Of a DNA stretch of 64,000 bases, positions 52,301-60,501 are shown piece after piece. Each line of letters opens with the position of its first letter. Positions within the stretch are counted from its first letter, which is position 1. The position numbers and the translations under genes are program-made. Source of the stretch: Nesterenkonia sandarakina. Lineage in GTDB: Bacteria > Actinomycetota > Actinomycetes > Actinomycetales > Micrococcaceae. Below the pieces are notes generated by a model. It saw nothing but the letters and a program-made list of their open reading frames with translations. It was not told where the DNA came from and did not search any database. The DNA is taken from NCBI RefSeq assembly GCF_013410215.1, contig NZ_JACCFQ010000001.1, positions 1,364,001 through 1,428,000 of the forward strand. Direction: 5' to 3'.

Positions 52301-53146
52301 ATGCCCATCCGGAACCGTCGCGCGGCCGCGCTTCCCGCCAAACTTTCCCGCTCCTGGCTGTTGATCAACGCCGCCAAGGAGCAGGACTTCGCACCCGGAC
52401 TGGCCAGCGAGGCCGACTCTGTGATCTTCGACCTGGAGGCCTCGGTCCCCGACGACGGCAAGGTCGCCGCCCGTGAGGCGGTGCTGCGCGCACTCAACGG
52501 CGGCATGACCGCCTGGGTCCGGGTCAGCCCCACCACCTCCGAGCACTGGGAGGAGGACCTCGCCGTGCTCTCCCGCGCGGACGGGCTGCGCGGGGTGATG
52601 CTCGCTGAGACCGAGCACCCCGAGCAGGTCACCTACACCGCGATGCGACTGCGCGCCGGGACTCCGGTCATCGCGCTCATCGAATCCGCGCTCGGCGTGG
52701 AGAACGCCACCCAGATCGCCTCAGCCCCGGGCACCTTCCGGCTGGCCTTCGGCACCAACGACTTCCGCAAGGACGTGGGCGTCTCCGCCGACCCCATGGC
52801 GCTGGCCTACGCGCGGGCCCGACTGGTCATCGCCTCCCGCGTCGGAGGGCTCCCCGGGGCCATCGACGGGCCGACCGCCGCCGACGCGGATCCGGCGCAG
52901 ACCGCCGAGGCCTGCGCCGTGACCGCCAGCATGGGCATGACCGGCAAGCTCTCGCTGAACCGGGCGCAGGTCGAGCACATCAACACCGGCCTGGCCCCAT
53001 CAGAGGACGAGCTGAACTGGGCTCGCGAGCTCATCGAAGCCCACGAGGCCGGAGGCTCCATCGGCGACGGCTCGTATCTGCCGCGCCTCGCCCGGGCCCA
53101 GAAGATCGCCTCCCTGGCGGACTCCTACGGGCTCTGGAACGCCTGA
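52301..53146 (+). CDS. HpcH/HpaI-family CoA-ester lyase (CitE-like)
   Basis: A 281-residue TIM-barrel protein. It has SRSWLLINAAKEQDF at about residues 16-30, 'ADSVIFDLEASVPDDGKVAARE' (about 38-59; metal Asp/Glu), 'PVIALIESALGVENATQIA' (about 125-143; the Glu ligand) and 'LAFGTNDFRKDVG' (about 150). The pattern fits citryl-/malyl-CoA lyase (CitE-type) members. No citrate-lyase partner genes (citD/citF) are present, so it acts alone, and its substrate is unknown; one of the beta-hydroxyacyl-CoA or mesaconyl-like thioesters is possible. It precedes the valine-pathway hydrolase by 68 bp. Confidence 0.85.
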   Translation: MPIRNRRAAALPAKLSRSWLLINAAKEQDFAPGLASEADSVIFDLEASVPDDGKVAAREAVLRALNGGMTAWVRVSPTTSEHWEEDLAVLSRADGLRGVMLAETEHPEQVTYTAMRLRAGTPVIALIESALGVENATQIASAPGTFRLAFGTNDFRKDVGVSADPMALAYARARLVIASRVGGLPGAIDGPTAADADPAQTAEACAVTASMGMTGKLSLNRAQVEHINTGLAPSEDELNWARELIEAHEAGGSIGDGSYLPRLARAQKIASLADSYGLWNA

Positions 53147-53214
53147 CCCCCGCCCGGGGCTGGCGCCGAGGACACTTTTGAGTCACGTGCCGGGCCCCGT
53201 GTAACCTCTGTCAC

Positions 53215-54330
53215 ATGGGCAGGGAGACGTATACCGGTGATGTGGCCTTCGAGCTGCGCGGACATCTTGGCATCATCACACTGAATCGACCGCATGCGGT
53301 GAATGCGCTGACCCAGTTGATGTGTGAGTGCCTCCTGGTCCAGCTCCAGGACTGGGCCGTGGACGATCGGGTGGATCAGGTGCTCATCCGCGGGGCCGGA
53401 GACCGAGGTCTCTGCGCCGGCGGCGACGTCTCCAGCCTCTACCAGGAGATGGTCCGGCTCCAGGAGCACGACGGCGGCGGGATCCTCCCCGACGGGACGC
53501 CCGGCTACGCCGCCGACTTCGTCAGCGAGGCCTTCCTGGCCACCGAGTACGCGCTGAACCTCACCATCGCCGAGTACCCCAAGCCCTACATCGCCCTGAT
53601 GGACGGGCTGGTGCTCGGCGGCGGCATCGGGGTCTCCGCCCACGGATCCCACCGCGTGGTCACCGAACGCACCCGCGCCGGCATGCCCGAGACCACCATC
53701 GGCTTCGCCCCCGACGTCGGAGGCACCTGGCTCCTGGGCAGGGCTCCGGGGTTCCTGGGGCTGCACGCGGGACTCACCGGCGCCCACCTCCACGCCGCCG
53801 ACACCCTCGCCCTGGGCCTGGCCGACGTCGAAGTGCGCAGCGAGGACCTGCCTGAACTGACCCAGGCGCTGAGCACGGAGTCGGTGGCCAAGGTGCTGCC
53901 CCGATTCACCCAGACACCGGACGCCTCCGCACTTGCGCAGTCGCAGACCTGGATCGATGAGGCCTACGCCGCGCCGAGCGTGGAGGAGCTGCTTGATCGC
54001 CTCGACGAGCTCGCGCCGACCGCACCGGACGCGGCGACCGCTGTGAAGTCCCTGCGCGGGAAGTCCCCGACCTCTTTGAAAGTCACGCACCGCGCGATCC
54101 TCGCCGCCCAGCAGCTCTCCCTGCCTGCAGCGCTCGAGCAGGAGTTCACCATCGCAGTGCACATGCTGCGCTCGGCGGACTTCCGAGAGGGCATCCGAGC
54201 CCAGGTCATCGATAAGGACCGGACCCCGCGCTGGAGTCCCGGAACGCTCGAGGCGGTGGACGCGGCGCTGGTGGAGACCTACTTCACTGCGGTGCCCGGG
54301 CGCGAGCTCGAAGACCGCCAGAGCTTCTGA
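53215..54330 (+). CDS. 3-hydroxyisobutyryl-CoA hydrolase (HIBCH-type, crotonase family)
   Basis: A 371-residue crotonase-fold thioesterase. The oxyanion-hole segments are 'GAGDRGLCAGGDVSSLY' (about residues 60-76) and 'MDGLVLGGGIGVSAHGSHRVV' (about 126-146). The HIBCH-specific catalytic part is 'AGMPETTIGFAPDVGGTWLLGR' (about 157-178). The C-terminal 'SADFREGIRAQVIDKDRTPRWSP' (about 322-344) is typical of HIBCH, not of simple enoyl-CoA hydratases. It hydrolyses 3-hydroxyisobutyryl-CoA in valine catabolism. The gene lies on the same strand as the upstream CoA lyase and about 2 kb after the E1-E2 dehydrogenase operon. Confidence 0.9.
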   Translation: MGRETYTGDVAFELRGHLGIITLNRPHAVNALTQLMCECLLVQLQDWAVDDRVDQVLIRGAGDRGLCAGGDVSSLYQEMVRLQEHDGGGILPDGTPGYAADFVSEAFLATEYALNLTIAEYPKPYIALMDGLVLGGGIGVSAHGSHRVVTERTRAGMPETTIGFAPDVGGTWLLGRAPGFLGLHAGLTGAHLHAADTLALGLADVEVRSEDLPELTQALSTESVAKVLPRFTQTPDASALAQSQTWIDEAYAAPSVEELLDRLDELAPTAPDAATAVKSLRGKSPTSLKVTHRAILAAQQLSLPAALEQEFTIAVHMLRSADFREGIRAQVIDKDRTPRWSPGTLEAVDAALVETYFTAVPGRELEDRQSF

Positions 54331-54358
54331 GCTGGGGCAGGCCTGAGCGGCCCCAGCT
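54330..54358. terminator. Bidirectional hairpin between convergent hydrolase and ald genes
   Basis: AGCTGGGGC (54330-54338) and GCCCCAGCT (54350-54358) make a perfect 9-bp stem with an 11-nt loop in the 30-bp convergent gap. It starts at the last base of the hydrolase stop and ends 3 bp before the end of ald. It would terminate both directions. Confidence 0.65.
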
Positions 54359-54360
54359 GC

Positions 54361-55473
54361 TCAGGCCAGCACGTCCGCCATGGCGCGGTGCGGCGCGCCC
54401 AGGGCCTGGGCCACGGGGGCGTTGGTGAGCTCCCCGGCGTGGACGTTGAGCCCGTTGGCCAGATGCGGGTCCTCCCGCAGCGCCTGCTTCCATCCCTTGT
54501 CCGCCAGGGCGAAGATATAGCGCAGCGTGGAGTTCGTCAGGGCGGCCGTGGAGGTGTGCGGCACCGCCCCGGGCATGTTCGCCACGCAGTAGTAGATCTG
54601 CTCCCCGATATGGAAGGTGGGATCGGCGTGGGTGGTGGGGCGGGAGCCCTCGAAGCAGCCCCCCTGGTCGATCGCGATGTCCACCAGGACCGAGCCCGGA
54701 CGCATGGCGGCGGCCATCTCCCGGGTCACCAGCTTCGGGGCGGTCGCTCCCGGGACCAGCACCGAACCGATCACCAGATCGGCGGCGGCGACCTCCTCGG
54801 TCAGGGTCAGCGTGTTCGAGGCCAGCGTGGTCAGACCGCGTCCGGAGAGTGCCGAGAGCTCGCGGAGCCGTTCGATGTTCAGGTCCAGCACCGTGACATC
54901 GGCACCCATGCCCAGTGCGGTCAGCGCCGCCTGCTCCCCGGCCTTGCCGCCGCCGATGACGACCACCTTCGCGGGGCGGGCGCCGGGGACGCCGCCGATC
55001 AGGATGCCCGGGCCCCCCTGGGAGTGCATCAGATGGTAGGCGCCCACCTGCGGCGCCAGGCGCCCGGCGACCTCACTCATCGGAGCCAGCAGCGGCAGGC
55101 CGTGGGAGCCGGTGACGGTCTCATAGGCGATCGCCGTGACGCCGCGCTCCTGCAGGGCGCGGGCACAGTCCGGTTCCGCTGCGAGGTGCAGATAGGTGAA
55201 GAGCACCTGACCAGAGCGCATCCGGGGGAACTCCTCCGCCTGCGGCTCCTTGACCTTCAGAATCATCTCGGCCTGCTCCCAGACCGCGTCGGCGCCGTCG
55301 AGGATCTCGGCACCCGCGGCCCGGTAGTCCTGATCCGTGAAGCCGGAACCGGTGCCGGCTCCGGCCTCCAGCAGCACCCGGTGTCCGCGGCCCGTGAGGT
55401 CCACCGCTCCGGCGGGGGTCAGCGCCACTCGATACTCGTTGTTCTTCACTTCGGCGGGGACTCCGATGATCAT
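54361..55473 (-). CDS. ald: Alanine dehydrogenase
   Basis: A 370-residue NAD-dependent enzyme that interconverts L-alanine and pyruvate plus ammonia. It begins MIIGVPAEVKNNEYRVALTP, and 'ILKVKEPQ' (about residues 71-78) provides the catalytic Lys. 'VLFTYLHLAAEPD' (about 88-100) gives the catalytic His. The NAD domain has 'AKVVVIGGGKAGEQAALTALGMGADVTVLD' (about 168-197). 'ILVDIAIDQGG'-type Asp (about 268) completes the active site. A strong GAGGAG lies before the ATG. It is convergent with the HIBCH-type gene, and the two form the end of this block. Confidence 0.95.
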   Translation of the reverse strand: MIIGVPAEVKNNEYRVALTPAGAVDLTGRGHRVLLEAGAGTGSGFTDQDYRAAGAEILDGADAVWEQAEMILKVKEPQAEEFPRMRSGQVLFTYLHLAAEPDCARALQERGVTAIAYETVTGSHGLPLLAPMSEVAGRLAPQVGAYHLMHSQGGPGILIGGVPGARPAKVVVIGGGKAGEQAALTALGMGADVTVLDLNIERLRELSALSGRGLTTLASNTLTLTEEVAAADLVIGSVLVPGATAPKLVTREMAAAMRPGSVLVDIAIDQGGCFEGSRPTTHADPTFHIGEQIYYCVANMPGAVPHTSTAALTNSTLRYIFALADKGWKQALREDPHLANGLNVHAGELTNAPVAQALGAPHRAMADVLA

Positions 55474-55701
55474 CTGTTCTCCTCAGTAGGTGCCAGGTGG
55501 GGCGGGTCAGCGGGTGAACCAGTGACGGACGGAGGGTGATGTCGGTCACTGCGGACAGTCTTTCACGAAATCGGATCCCGCTTCGAGGTGCTCAGGGGTC
55601 AGGCTGTTGTTGCGCCTGGGGCTTCGGCCTAGGATCGAAGGTCGAGAGTCTGTAGAGTTCCGGGACATCTGCCACGTCCTGAGGAGGCAGTTCAGGAAGA
55701 A

Positions 55702-56529
55702 ATGGCGGGAGGTGTCATGGCGGGGGAGAACGGTGCCGGGCCTGCGCAAGGATCCCCGGAGACGACCCTGCGGCCCGCCGAGCCGCCCAGGCTCGCGGTC
55801 TCCTCCCCGGTGCTGATCCTGGGTGGTCCCTCGCCGGCTGCCTCGGAGCTCAGCCAGCGACTGCGTGGGATCGACGTGAAGGTGCTGCTGGCCTCCAGCG
55901 CAGAGGCCGCCCGGCAGGCGATCCAGGTGGAGACCCCGGAGCTGTTCGTGGTCGATGCCCGATCCAGTCGCCAGGTGAGCGATATGGAACAGGTTCTTCA
56001 GGACCTGCGCTCAAGCGCAGACCCGTCGGCGGTGCTGCACTGGTTTGACGCCGGGATCGAGCTGGAATCGGTGCTGAGGGCCGTGCACCCCCAGGATGAC
56101 CACATGGCCGGAGCAATCACGGTGCAGGAGGCGCTGCGCCGACTGCACTTCATCACGGCTCGGCTCCCGCAGCGCAGTGAAGGGGAGCGGCTGCTGGTCG
56201 GGGACCTCGAGCTGGACACCGCCGCGCGCACCGTGCGCCGCGGCGGACGCGACATCGACCTCTCCGACACGGAGTTTCGGCTGCTGAGACTCCTGATGCT
56301 GCACGCCAGGACGGTGCTGCCCAAGGCGGAGATCCTGCAGCAGGTCTGGGAGTACGAGTTCGCCGGGCAGGCGAACATCGTGGAGCTCTACATCTCCTAT
56401 GTGCGCAAGAAGATCGAGGCCGACATGCCCCGCATGATCCACACCGTCCGTGGAGCGGGCTACGTGCTGCGCGCCGCCGAATCCAGCACCGCTGGTTCCC
56501 TCTCGGCGCCCTCCGCGGCATCGGGGTGA
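55702..56529 (+). CDS. Orphan OmpR/PhoB-type winged-helix regulator with atypical receiver-like domain
   Basis: A 275-residue protein. The C-terminal OmpR-type winged helix (about residues 168-258) has 'DIDLSDTEFRLLRLLMLHARTVLPKAEILQQVWEYEFAGQANIVELYISYVRKKIEADMPRMIHTVRGAGYVL'. The N-terminal half (about 30-140) has the alternating strand-helix pattern of a receiver (PVLILGGPSPAASELSQRL; 'PELFVVDARSSRQ'). It lacks the usual DD pair before the first helix and has no K after strand 5, so it probably is not phosphorylated. No sensor kinase is adjacent. The ATG at 55702 and the one at 55717 both fit; the latter has GGGAGG. Confidence 0.83.
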   Translation: MAGGVMAGENGAGPAQGSPETTLRPAEPPRLAVSSPVLILGGPSPAASELSQRLRGIDVKVLLASSAEAARQAIQVETPELFVVDARSSRQVSDMEQVLQDLRSSADPSAVLHWFDAGIELESVLRAVHPQDDHMAGAITVQEALRRLHFITARLPQRSEGERLLVGDLELDTAARTVRRGGRDIDLSDTEFRLLRLLMLHARTVLPKAEILQQVWEYEFAGQANIVELYISYVRKKIEADMPRMIHTVRGAGYVLRAAESSTAGSLSAPSAASG

Positions 56530-56586
56530 ACTCGCGCACCGCAGACCAAGTTATTACTCAGCGGTAGCTTATGGCACACTGGGCCC

Positions 56587-57141
56587 ATGCATGTGATCTT
56601 CCGCACCCTGCTGGTGCTGCTGCGCGCCCGACGTCGACCTCCCATCTCTGTCTGGGAGTCTTCGGTGCTCACCCTGCGAGCACTGCCCACCGACATCGAC
56701 ATCGCCCGGCACATCAACAACGGCCAGTACTTCTCGCTCTTCGACCTCGGCCGATTCGATCTGATGGCGCGCTCTGGCCTGTGGGCGCAGATGAAGAAGC
56801 GCGGATGGTCCCCGGTGGTCCAGTCCGAGCAGATCACCTTCCGACGCTCGGTCACCTTCATGAAGCGGTTCGAGATCCATACCCGGATGATCGGCTTCGA
56901 TGAGAAGTGCTTCTACTTCGAACAGCGCGCAGTGGTCGACGGCGAGATCTACGTCCGCGCGCATATCGCGGGACGGCTGCTCTCCCGCAACGGGCCGGTC
57001 TCCAACGCCGAGATCCTCGACGCGATCCAGGACCTCGGGCATGAGGTGCCCGAAGACCTCAGGATCGGGGAGGAGCTTGCGAACTGGCGCCGTGACTCCG
57101 CGCTTCCGGCGGCGCGGAAGCCGGCCCCCAACACCTGGTGA
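56587..57141 (+). CDS. Acyl-CoA thioesterase-like (hotdog-fold 4HBT/THEM6-like) protein
   Basis: A 184-residue hotdog-fold protein. The catalytic-type stretch is 'PTDIDIARHINNGQYFSLFDLGRFDLM' (about residues 34-60; the Asp and HINN positions). The helix and sheet that follow ('QSEQITFRRSVTFMKRFEIHTRM') are typical. An N-terminal hydrophobic stretch (about 2-13) is short for a full membrane helix. It would hydrolyse an acyl thioester, but the substrate is unknown. It ends where three 18-bp repeats begin. Confidence 0.83.
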   Translation: MHVIFRTLLVLLRARRRPPISVWESSVLTLRALPTDIDIARHINNGQYFSLFDLGRFDLMARSGLWAQMKKRGWSPVVQSEQITFRRSVTFMKRFEIHTRMIGFDEKCFYFEQRAVVDGEIYVRAHIAGRLLSRNGPVSNAEILDAIQDLGHEVPEDLRIGEELANWRRDSALPAARKPAPNTW

Positions 57142-57194
57142 GCCTGATCGGCGGGCGGAGCCTGATCAGCGGGTGGAGCCTGATCGGCGAGACG
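57141..57194. repeat. Three tandem 18-bp repeats at the end of the surface-protein gene
   Basis: Units AGCCTGATCGGCGGGCGG (57141-57158), AGCCTGATCAGCGGGTGG (57159-57176) and AGCCTGATCGGCGAGACG (57177-57194) are head-to-tail. They lie between the thioesterase stop and, on the minus strand, the last codons of the LAATG protein. The second unit holds the TGA stop of that gene. An 18-bp unit keeps frame, so a copy-number change would alter the tail by multiples of 6 residues. Confidence 0.85.
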
Positions 57195-58452
57195 CCAACA
57201 TCATGGCCGCAGCACCGGCGAGGATCGCCAGCAGCGCCAGCGTGAGGGCGATGGCGGTCTGGGCGGTGCTCAAACCGGTCGCCGCAAGCGCCGAGTCCTC
57301 CGCCGGCTGAGCCGACGCCGGGTCCTCGTGGGAGTCCCCACGCTCACGCGTCGGTGAGGCCGAGTCTGGGGAGCTGGGGGATCCCTGACCTGGCAGCGCG
57401 TAGCCGGGCATGCCGGGAATGGGAGGGCCGCTGAGCCTCGAGTCGGAGGTCGCCCCCGCGGAGCTGCTCGGGGAGCTGCTCGCAGTGCTGGGAGCGGTGG
57501 CCGACCCGGGGCGCTCTGTGCTCGGGCTGCCCGGCGCTGGATCCAGCTGGCTCGGTGGGGCGGGCTGCTCGGCGTCGTCGGCGTCGCCGGGCGTGGATGC
57601 CAGACCGATGTTGCAGCGGTCCGAGACCGGGTCGCCGTTGGGATCGACTCCCCGAACCGCGAAATCATCCTGGGAGGCACCGGGAGGCAGCGGCGAGGGT
57701 GCCTGGTAATAGACCACGCCACCCTCGATCCAGATCTCTGCTCCGGTCAGGCTCGAGCCCACGGTGAGGTCGCTCAGGCTGCTGCTCATCTGAAGCCGCA
57801 GCGTCTGGGTCTGACCGGGGTAGGCGAATGCCGAGCCGCACTGCAGATAGTGCTCGCCCTGCGCGGGGGCCGAGGTCCCCTCACCGGGATCGGAAGGGAG
57901 GCCTGGCGGGGGCTCCTCCTCGGAGGGTTCGGGCTCGGGAGTCTCCGGACCCGGGGCGCTGGGATCTGCGGGATCCGGCTCGGTGCTCCCGGGGTCCGTG
58001 GGCTCCGGCTGGGTGGGCTCTGGCTGTGTCGGGCCCGGCTCGGTGGGTTCTGGCTCTGTGGGATCCGGTTCCGTGGGTTCCGGCTGCGTCGGGCCCGGCG
58101 CGGGAGTCTCCGTGGGGTCCCCCGGCACGGTCGGATCCAGCGGCGCCTCGGTCGGATCCTCGCTGAGACCCTCGACAGGGTCCGACGGTTCAGGGCTGGA
58201 CTCTTCAGAGGGTGCATCCGGCGTTGCACTGGATGGCGCAGGACTCGCGCCCTGGGCGTCCTGGGTCGAGCTGGGACCGACGGCGTCGTCCTGGGCCTGC
58301 ATCGTGGCAGGGGGTTCAGAGACTGGCGCGGGGGATGCGACGGCGGCCGCGGGGGACGCACCCAGGAGCAGGGTCACGCTGAGCAGGGCGGCACCGCTGA
58401 GGGGGGCCACACCCCGTGCTCCAGGCTTCATCCGGTCCCGCCCCCTCGTCAT
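57166..58452 (-). CDS. Proline/acid-rich surface protein with LAATG sorting signal
   Basis: A 428-residue exported protein. The N-terminus is a signal peptide (about residues 1-38, ending ...GASPAAA). Residues 80-185 are built of P-E-P-T/D-type repeats (for example EPTEPDPTEPEPTEPGPTQP). A small folded part with two Cys follows (about 200-285, 'HYLQCGSAFAYPGQ...SDRCNIGLAS'). The C-terminus has LAATG, a hydrophobic helix (TAQTAIALTLALLAILAGAAAMML) and a basic end (ASRRSGSTR). LAxTG is the motif of class E sortases of high-GC Gram-positives, so this is probably anchored to the wall. A sortase gene is not adjacent. Starts at 58452 or 58431 are both possible. Confidence 0.85.
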   Translation of the reverse strand: MTRGRDRMKPGARGVAPLSGAALLSVTLLLGASPAAAVASPAPVSEPPATMQAQDDAVGPSSTQDAQGASPAPSSATPDAPSEESSPEPSDPVEGLSEDPTEAPLDPTVPGDPTETPAPGPTQPEPTEPDPTEPEPTEPGPTQPEPTQPEPTDPGSTEPDPADPSAPGPETPEPEPSEEEPPPGLPSDPGEGTSAPAQGEHYLQCGSAFAYPGQTQTLRLQMSSSLSDLTVGSSLTGAEIWIEGGVVYYQAPSPLPPGASQDDFAVRGVDPNGDPVSDRCNIGLASTPGDADDAEQPAPPSQLDPAPGSPSTERPGSATAPSTASSSPSSSAGATSDSRLSGPPIPGMPGYALPGQGSPSSPDSASPTRERGDSHEDPASAQPAEDSALAATGLSTAQTAIALTLALLAILAGAAAMMLASRRSGSTR

Positions 58453-58574
58453 CTGGCCGCGCTCATGTTCAGCCGGCTGTCCATGTCTTCAGTCCAGCGG
58501 CCAGTGTACGTTCCACGCCCTGAATTTCATAACGATACGGTAAAGGTGACCAGATTTTGAGACCTGTGAATCGA

Positions 58575-58610
58575 CGAGGCCCCCGGTGCGCTGCGGCACC
58601 GGGGGCCTCG
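58575..58610 (-). terminator. Strong hairpin after the aldo/keto reductase gene
   Basis: CGAGGCCCCCGGTGC (58575-58589) and GCACCGGGGGCCTCG (58596-58610) form a perfect 15-bp stem with a 6-nt loop. It is 41 bp after the stop of the aldo/keto reductase on the minus strand. No run of T follows; the stem alone is very stable. Confidence 0.75.
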
Positions 58611-58651
58611 CCGTTGGACCGCTGCGCGGCCGGCGGAGAGTCGGGGCGTGC

Positions 58652-59656
58652 TCAGCTCAGCCGGGTCTCGGGGGACTTCGTCAGGCGGGCATCCTGCTCG
58701 GCGAGATCCCCGATCACCGCGTCGATCGCGTGCATCGCGGCATCATCCAGGGTGACCCCGGCCGCAGCGACGTTGCCTGCGATCTGTTCCGGCCGAGACG
58801 CGCCGACCAGGGCGGAGGCGACGTTCGGGTTCTGCAGCACCCAGGCCACGGCGAGCTGTGCGAGATCCAGCCCGTGGTCTGCCGCGATCGGTTTGAGATT
58901 CTGCACCGCGGTGAGGATCTCCTCGTCCATATAGCGCTCGATGAACTTTCCGGCCTCCTTGTCCGAGGCGCGAGAGCCCTCAGGCGCGGGCTGACCCGGC
59001 AGGTATTTCCCGGTCAGCACGCCCTGGGCGATGGGGGACCACACGATCTGGGAGATCCCGAGATCCTCGGAGGCCGGCACGACCTCGGGTTCGATGACTC
59101 GCCAGAGCATGTTGTACTGCGGCTGATTGCTGATCAGCTGCACGCCCAGGTCCTTGGCCAATGCGTGGCCGGCGCGCAGCTGATCGGCGGTCCACTCGGA
59201 GACCCCGATGTAGAGCGCCTTCCCGGCGCGCACCACATCGGCGAAGGCCTGCATGGTCTCCTCCAGCGGCGTCTCATAGTCATAACGGTGTGCCTGATAG
59301 AGATCGACGTAGTCGGTGCCCAGCCGGGTCAGTGAGCCGTTGATCGACTCCAGGATGTGCTTGCGAGAGAGTCCGGTGTCGTTGGGGCCCTTGGGGCCGG
59401 TGGGGAAGTAGACCTTGGTGAAGATCTCCAGGGATTCCCGGCGCTGACCTGCCAATGCGTCGCCGAGCACCTGCTCTGCCACGGTGTTGGCATAGACGTC
59501 AGCGGTGTCGAAGGTGGTGATTCCGGCGTCGAGGGCGGCGTGGACGCAGCTGGTCGCGACCTCGTTCTCGATCTGGGAGCCGTGGGTCAACCAGTTTCCA
59601 TAGGTGATCTCTGAGATCTTCAAGCCTGAATGTCCGAGATATCTGAATTCCATCAC
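58652..59656 (-). CDS. Aldo/keto reductase
   Basis: A 334-residue NADPH-dependent reductase of the voltage-channel-beta-like (AKR6/YghZ) type. Catalytic residues are visible: Asp in FDTADVYAN (about residue 50), Tyr in the same segment, Lys in IFTKVYFP (about 80) and His in QAHRYDY (about 123). The C-terminal NADPH site is 'PNVASALVGASRPEQIAGNV' (about 280-300). Substrates are small aldehydes. The ATG pair at 59656/59653 is ambiguous. It ends before the strong hairpin. Confidence 0.92.
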   Translation of the reverse strand: MMEFRYLGHSGLKISEITYGNWLTHGSQIENEVATSCVHAALDAGITTFDTADVYANTVAEQVLGDALAGQRRESLEIFTKVYFPTGPKGPNDTGLSRKHILESINGSLTRLGTDYVDLYQAHRYDYETPLEETMQAFADVVRAGKALYIGVSEWTADQLRAGHALAKDLGVQLISNQPQYNMLWRVIEPEVVPASEDLGISQIVWSPIAQGVLTGKYLPGQPAPEGSRASDKEAGKFIERYMDEEILTAVQNLKPIAADHGLDLAQLAVAWVLQNPNVASALVGASRPEQIAGNVAAAGVTLDDAAMHAIDAVIGDLAEQDARLTKSPETRLS

Positions 59657-59705
59657 TTGACCCTAGCGCCGTCTGCTCTGCCGGGCCATAGGTTTGGCCA
59701 AGAGT

Positions 59706-60374
59706 TCACCGAGACGCTCTGACCAGGCGATCCAAGGCTTCCTGCATATGTTCCTCGATCTCGCGCACCAGCCCTGCGTCATCTCCGGAGGCGATGGCCT
59801 CGACGATGCGGGAATGTTCTGCGACCTGATCCTCCGGGTCGAAATAGGTGCCCTGCAGCGCCGTCATGCACATCCTGGTCTCCACCATCAGGGTCTCGTG
59901 GACTCGGTGGAGCCGCGGGCTGCCCGCGAGGCTCACCAGCTCCTCATGGAAGGCGAAGTCTGCATCTGCCAGCGCCTGCAGGTCCCCGGAGGCGGCGGCT
60001 GCGGACATCGCGGCCGCGCGGGCTCGCAGTCTCGCGGCACCTTCACCCGCTGACTCCCCGTGGGCCACTGCCCGGGCCGCGGCAGTCTCGATCGCGGTGC
60101 GGGTGAGGTAGAGGTCGCGGATCTCGGTCTCGTCGAGCTCCTTCACGAAGAGCCCCCGGTTGAGCTCGCTGCGCACCAGCCCCTCCTGGACCAGCCGCTG
60201 CATGGCCTCGCGCAGCGGGCCGCGGCTCACGCCGAACTCGGCGGCCAGCGTGGCTTCAGAGAGCTGGGCGCCCGCGGGCAGCGCGCCGCGCATGATGCCC
60301 TCGCGCAGCTGGCGGGTGATCAGCGAGGAGGTGGATTCGCGGGGGACGGGCTGGAAGCCTGATGCAGAACTCAT
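59706..60374 (-). CDS. GntR-family (FCD) transcriptional regulator
   Basis: A 222-residue FadR-type regulator. The winged helix is at about residues 14-75 (TSSLITRQLREGIMRGALPAGAQLSEATLAAEFGVSRGPLREAMQRLVQEGLV). The FCD domain is at about 90-215, with 'DADFAFHEELVSLAGSPRLHRVHETLMVET' carrying likely metal-binding His residues. The ATG at 60374 has GGAG 6 bp upstream; a longer start at 60413 would run through the probable operator. It is divergent from the D-2-hydroxyacid dehydrogenase, its likely target. Confidence 0.87.
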   Translation of the reverse strand: MSSASGFQPVPRESTSSLITRQLREGIMRGALPAGAQLSEATLAAEFGVSRGPLREAMQRLVQEGLVRSELNRGLFVKELDETEIRDLYLTRTAIETAAARAVAHGESAGEGAARLRARAAAMSAAAASGDLQALADADFAFHEELVSLAGSPRLHRVHETLMVETRMCMTALQGTYFDPEDQVAEHSRIVEAIASGDDAGLVREIEEHMQEALDRLVRASR

Positions 60375-60384
60375 GGCATCTCCG

Positions 60385-60398
60385 GATTGTTGACAATC
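60385..60398. promoter_or_regulatory. Candidate GntR/FCD operator
   Basis: GATTGT-TG-ACAATC is a perfect 6-bp inverted repeat 11 bp before the GntR start. It fits the ATTGT-N2-ACAAT-type pattern seen for FadR/FCD regulators. It lies in the 127-bp divergent gap to the dehydrogenase start and would allow autoregulation. Confidence 0.6.
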
Positions 60399-60501
60399 TT
60401 CACAGGTATTCATAGCATAGCCGCACCTGGCGAGGGAAGCTCAGCAGCGGGGGACAGCCCCGGCCGGGCAGCCATCATGAGCCAGAGAGGGGCAGGTGGA
60501 T

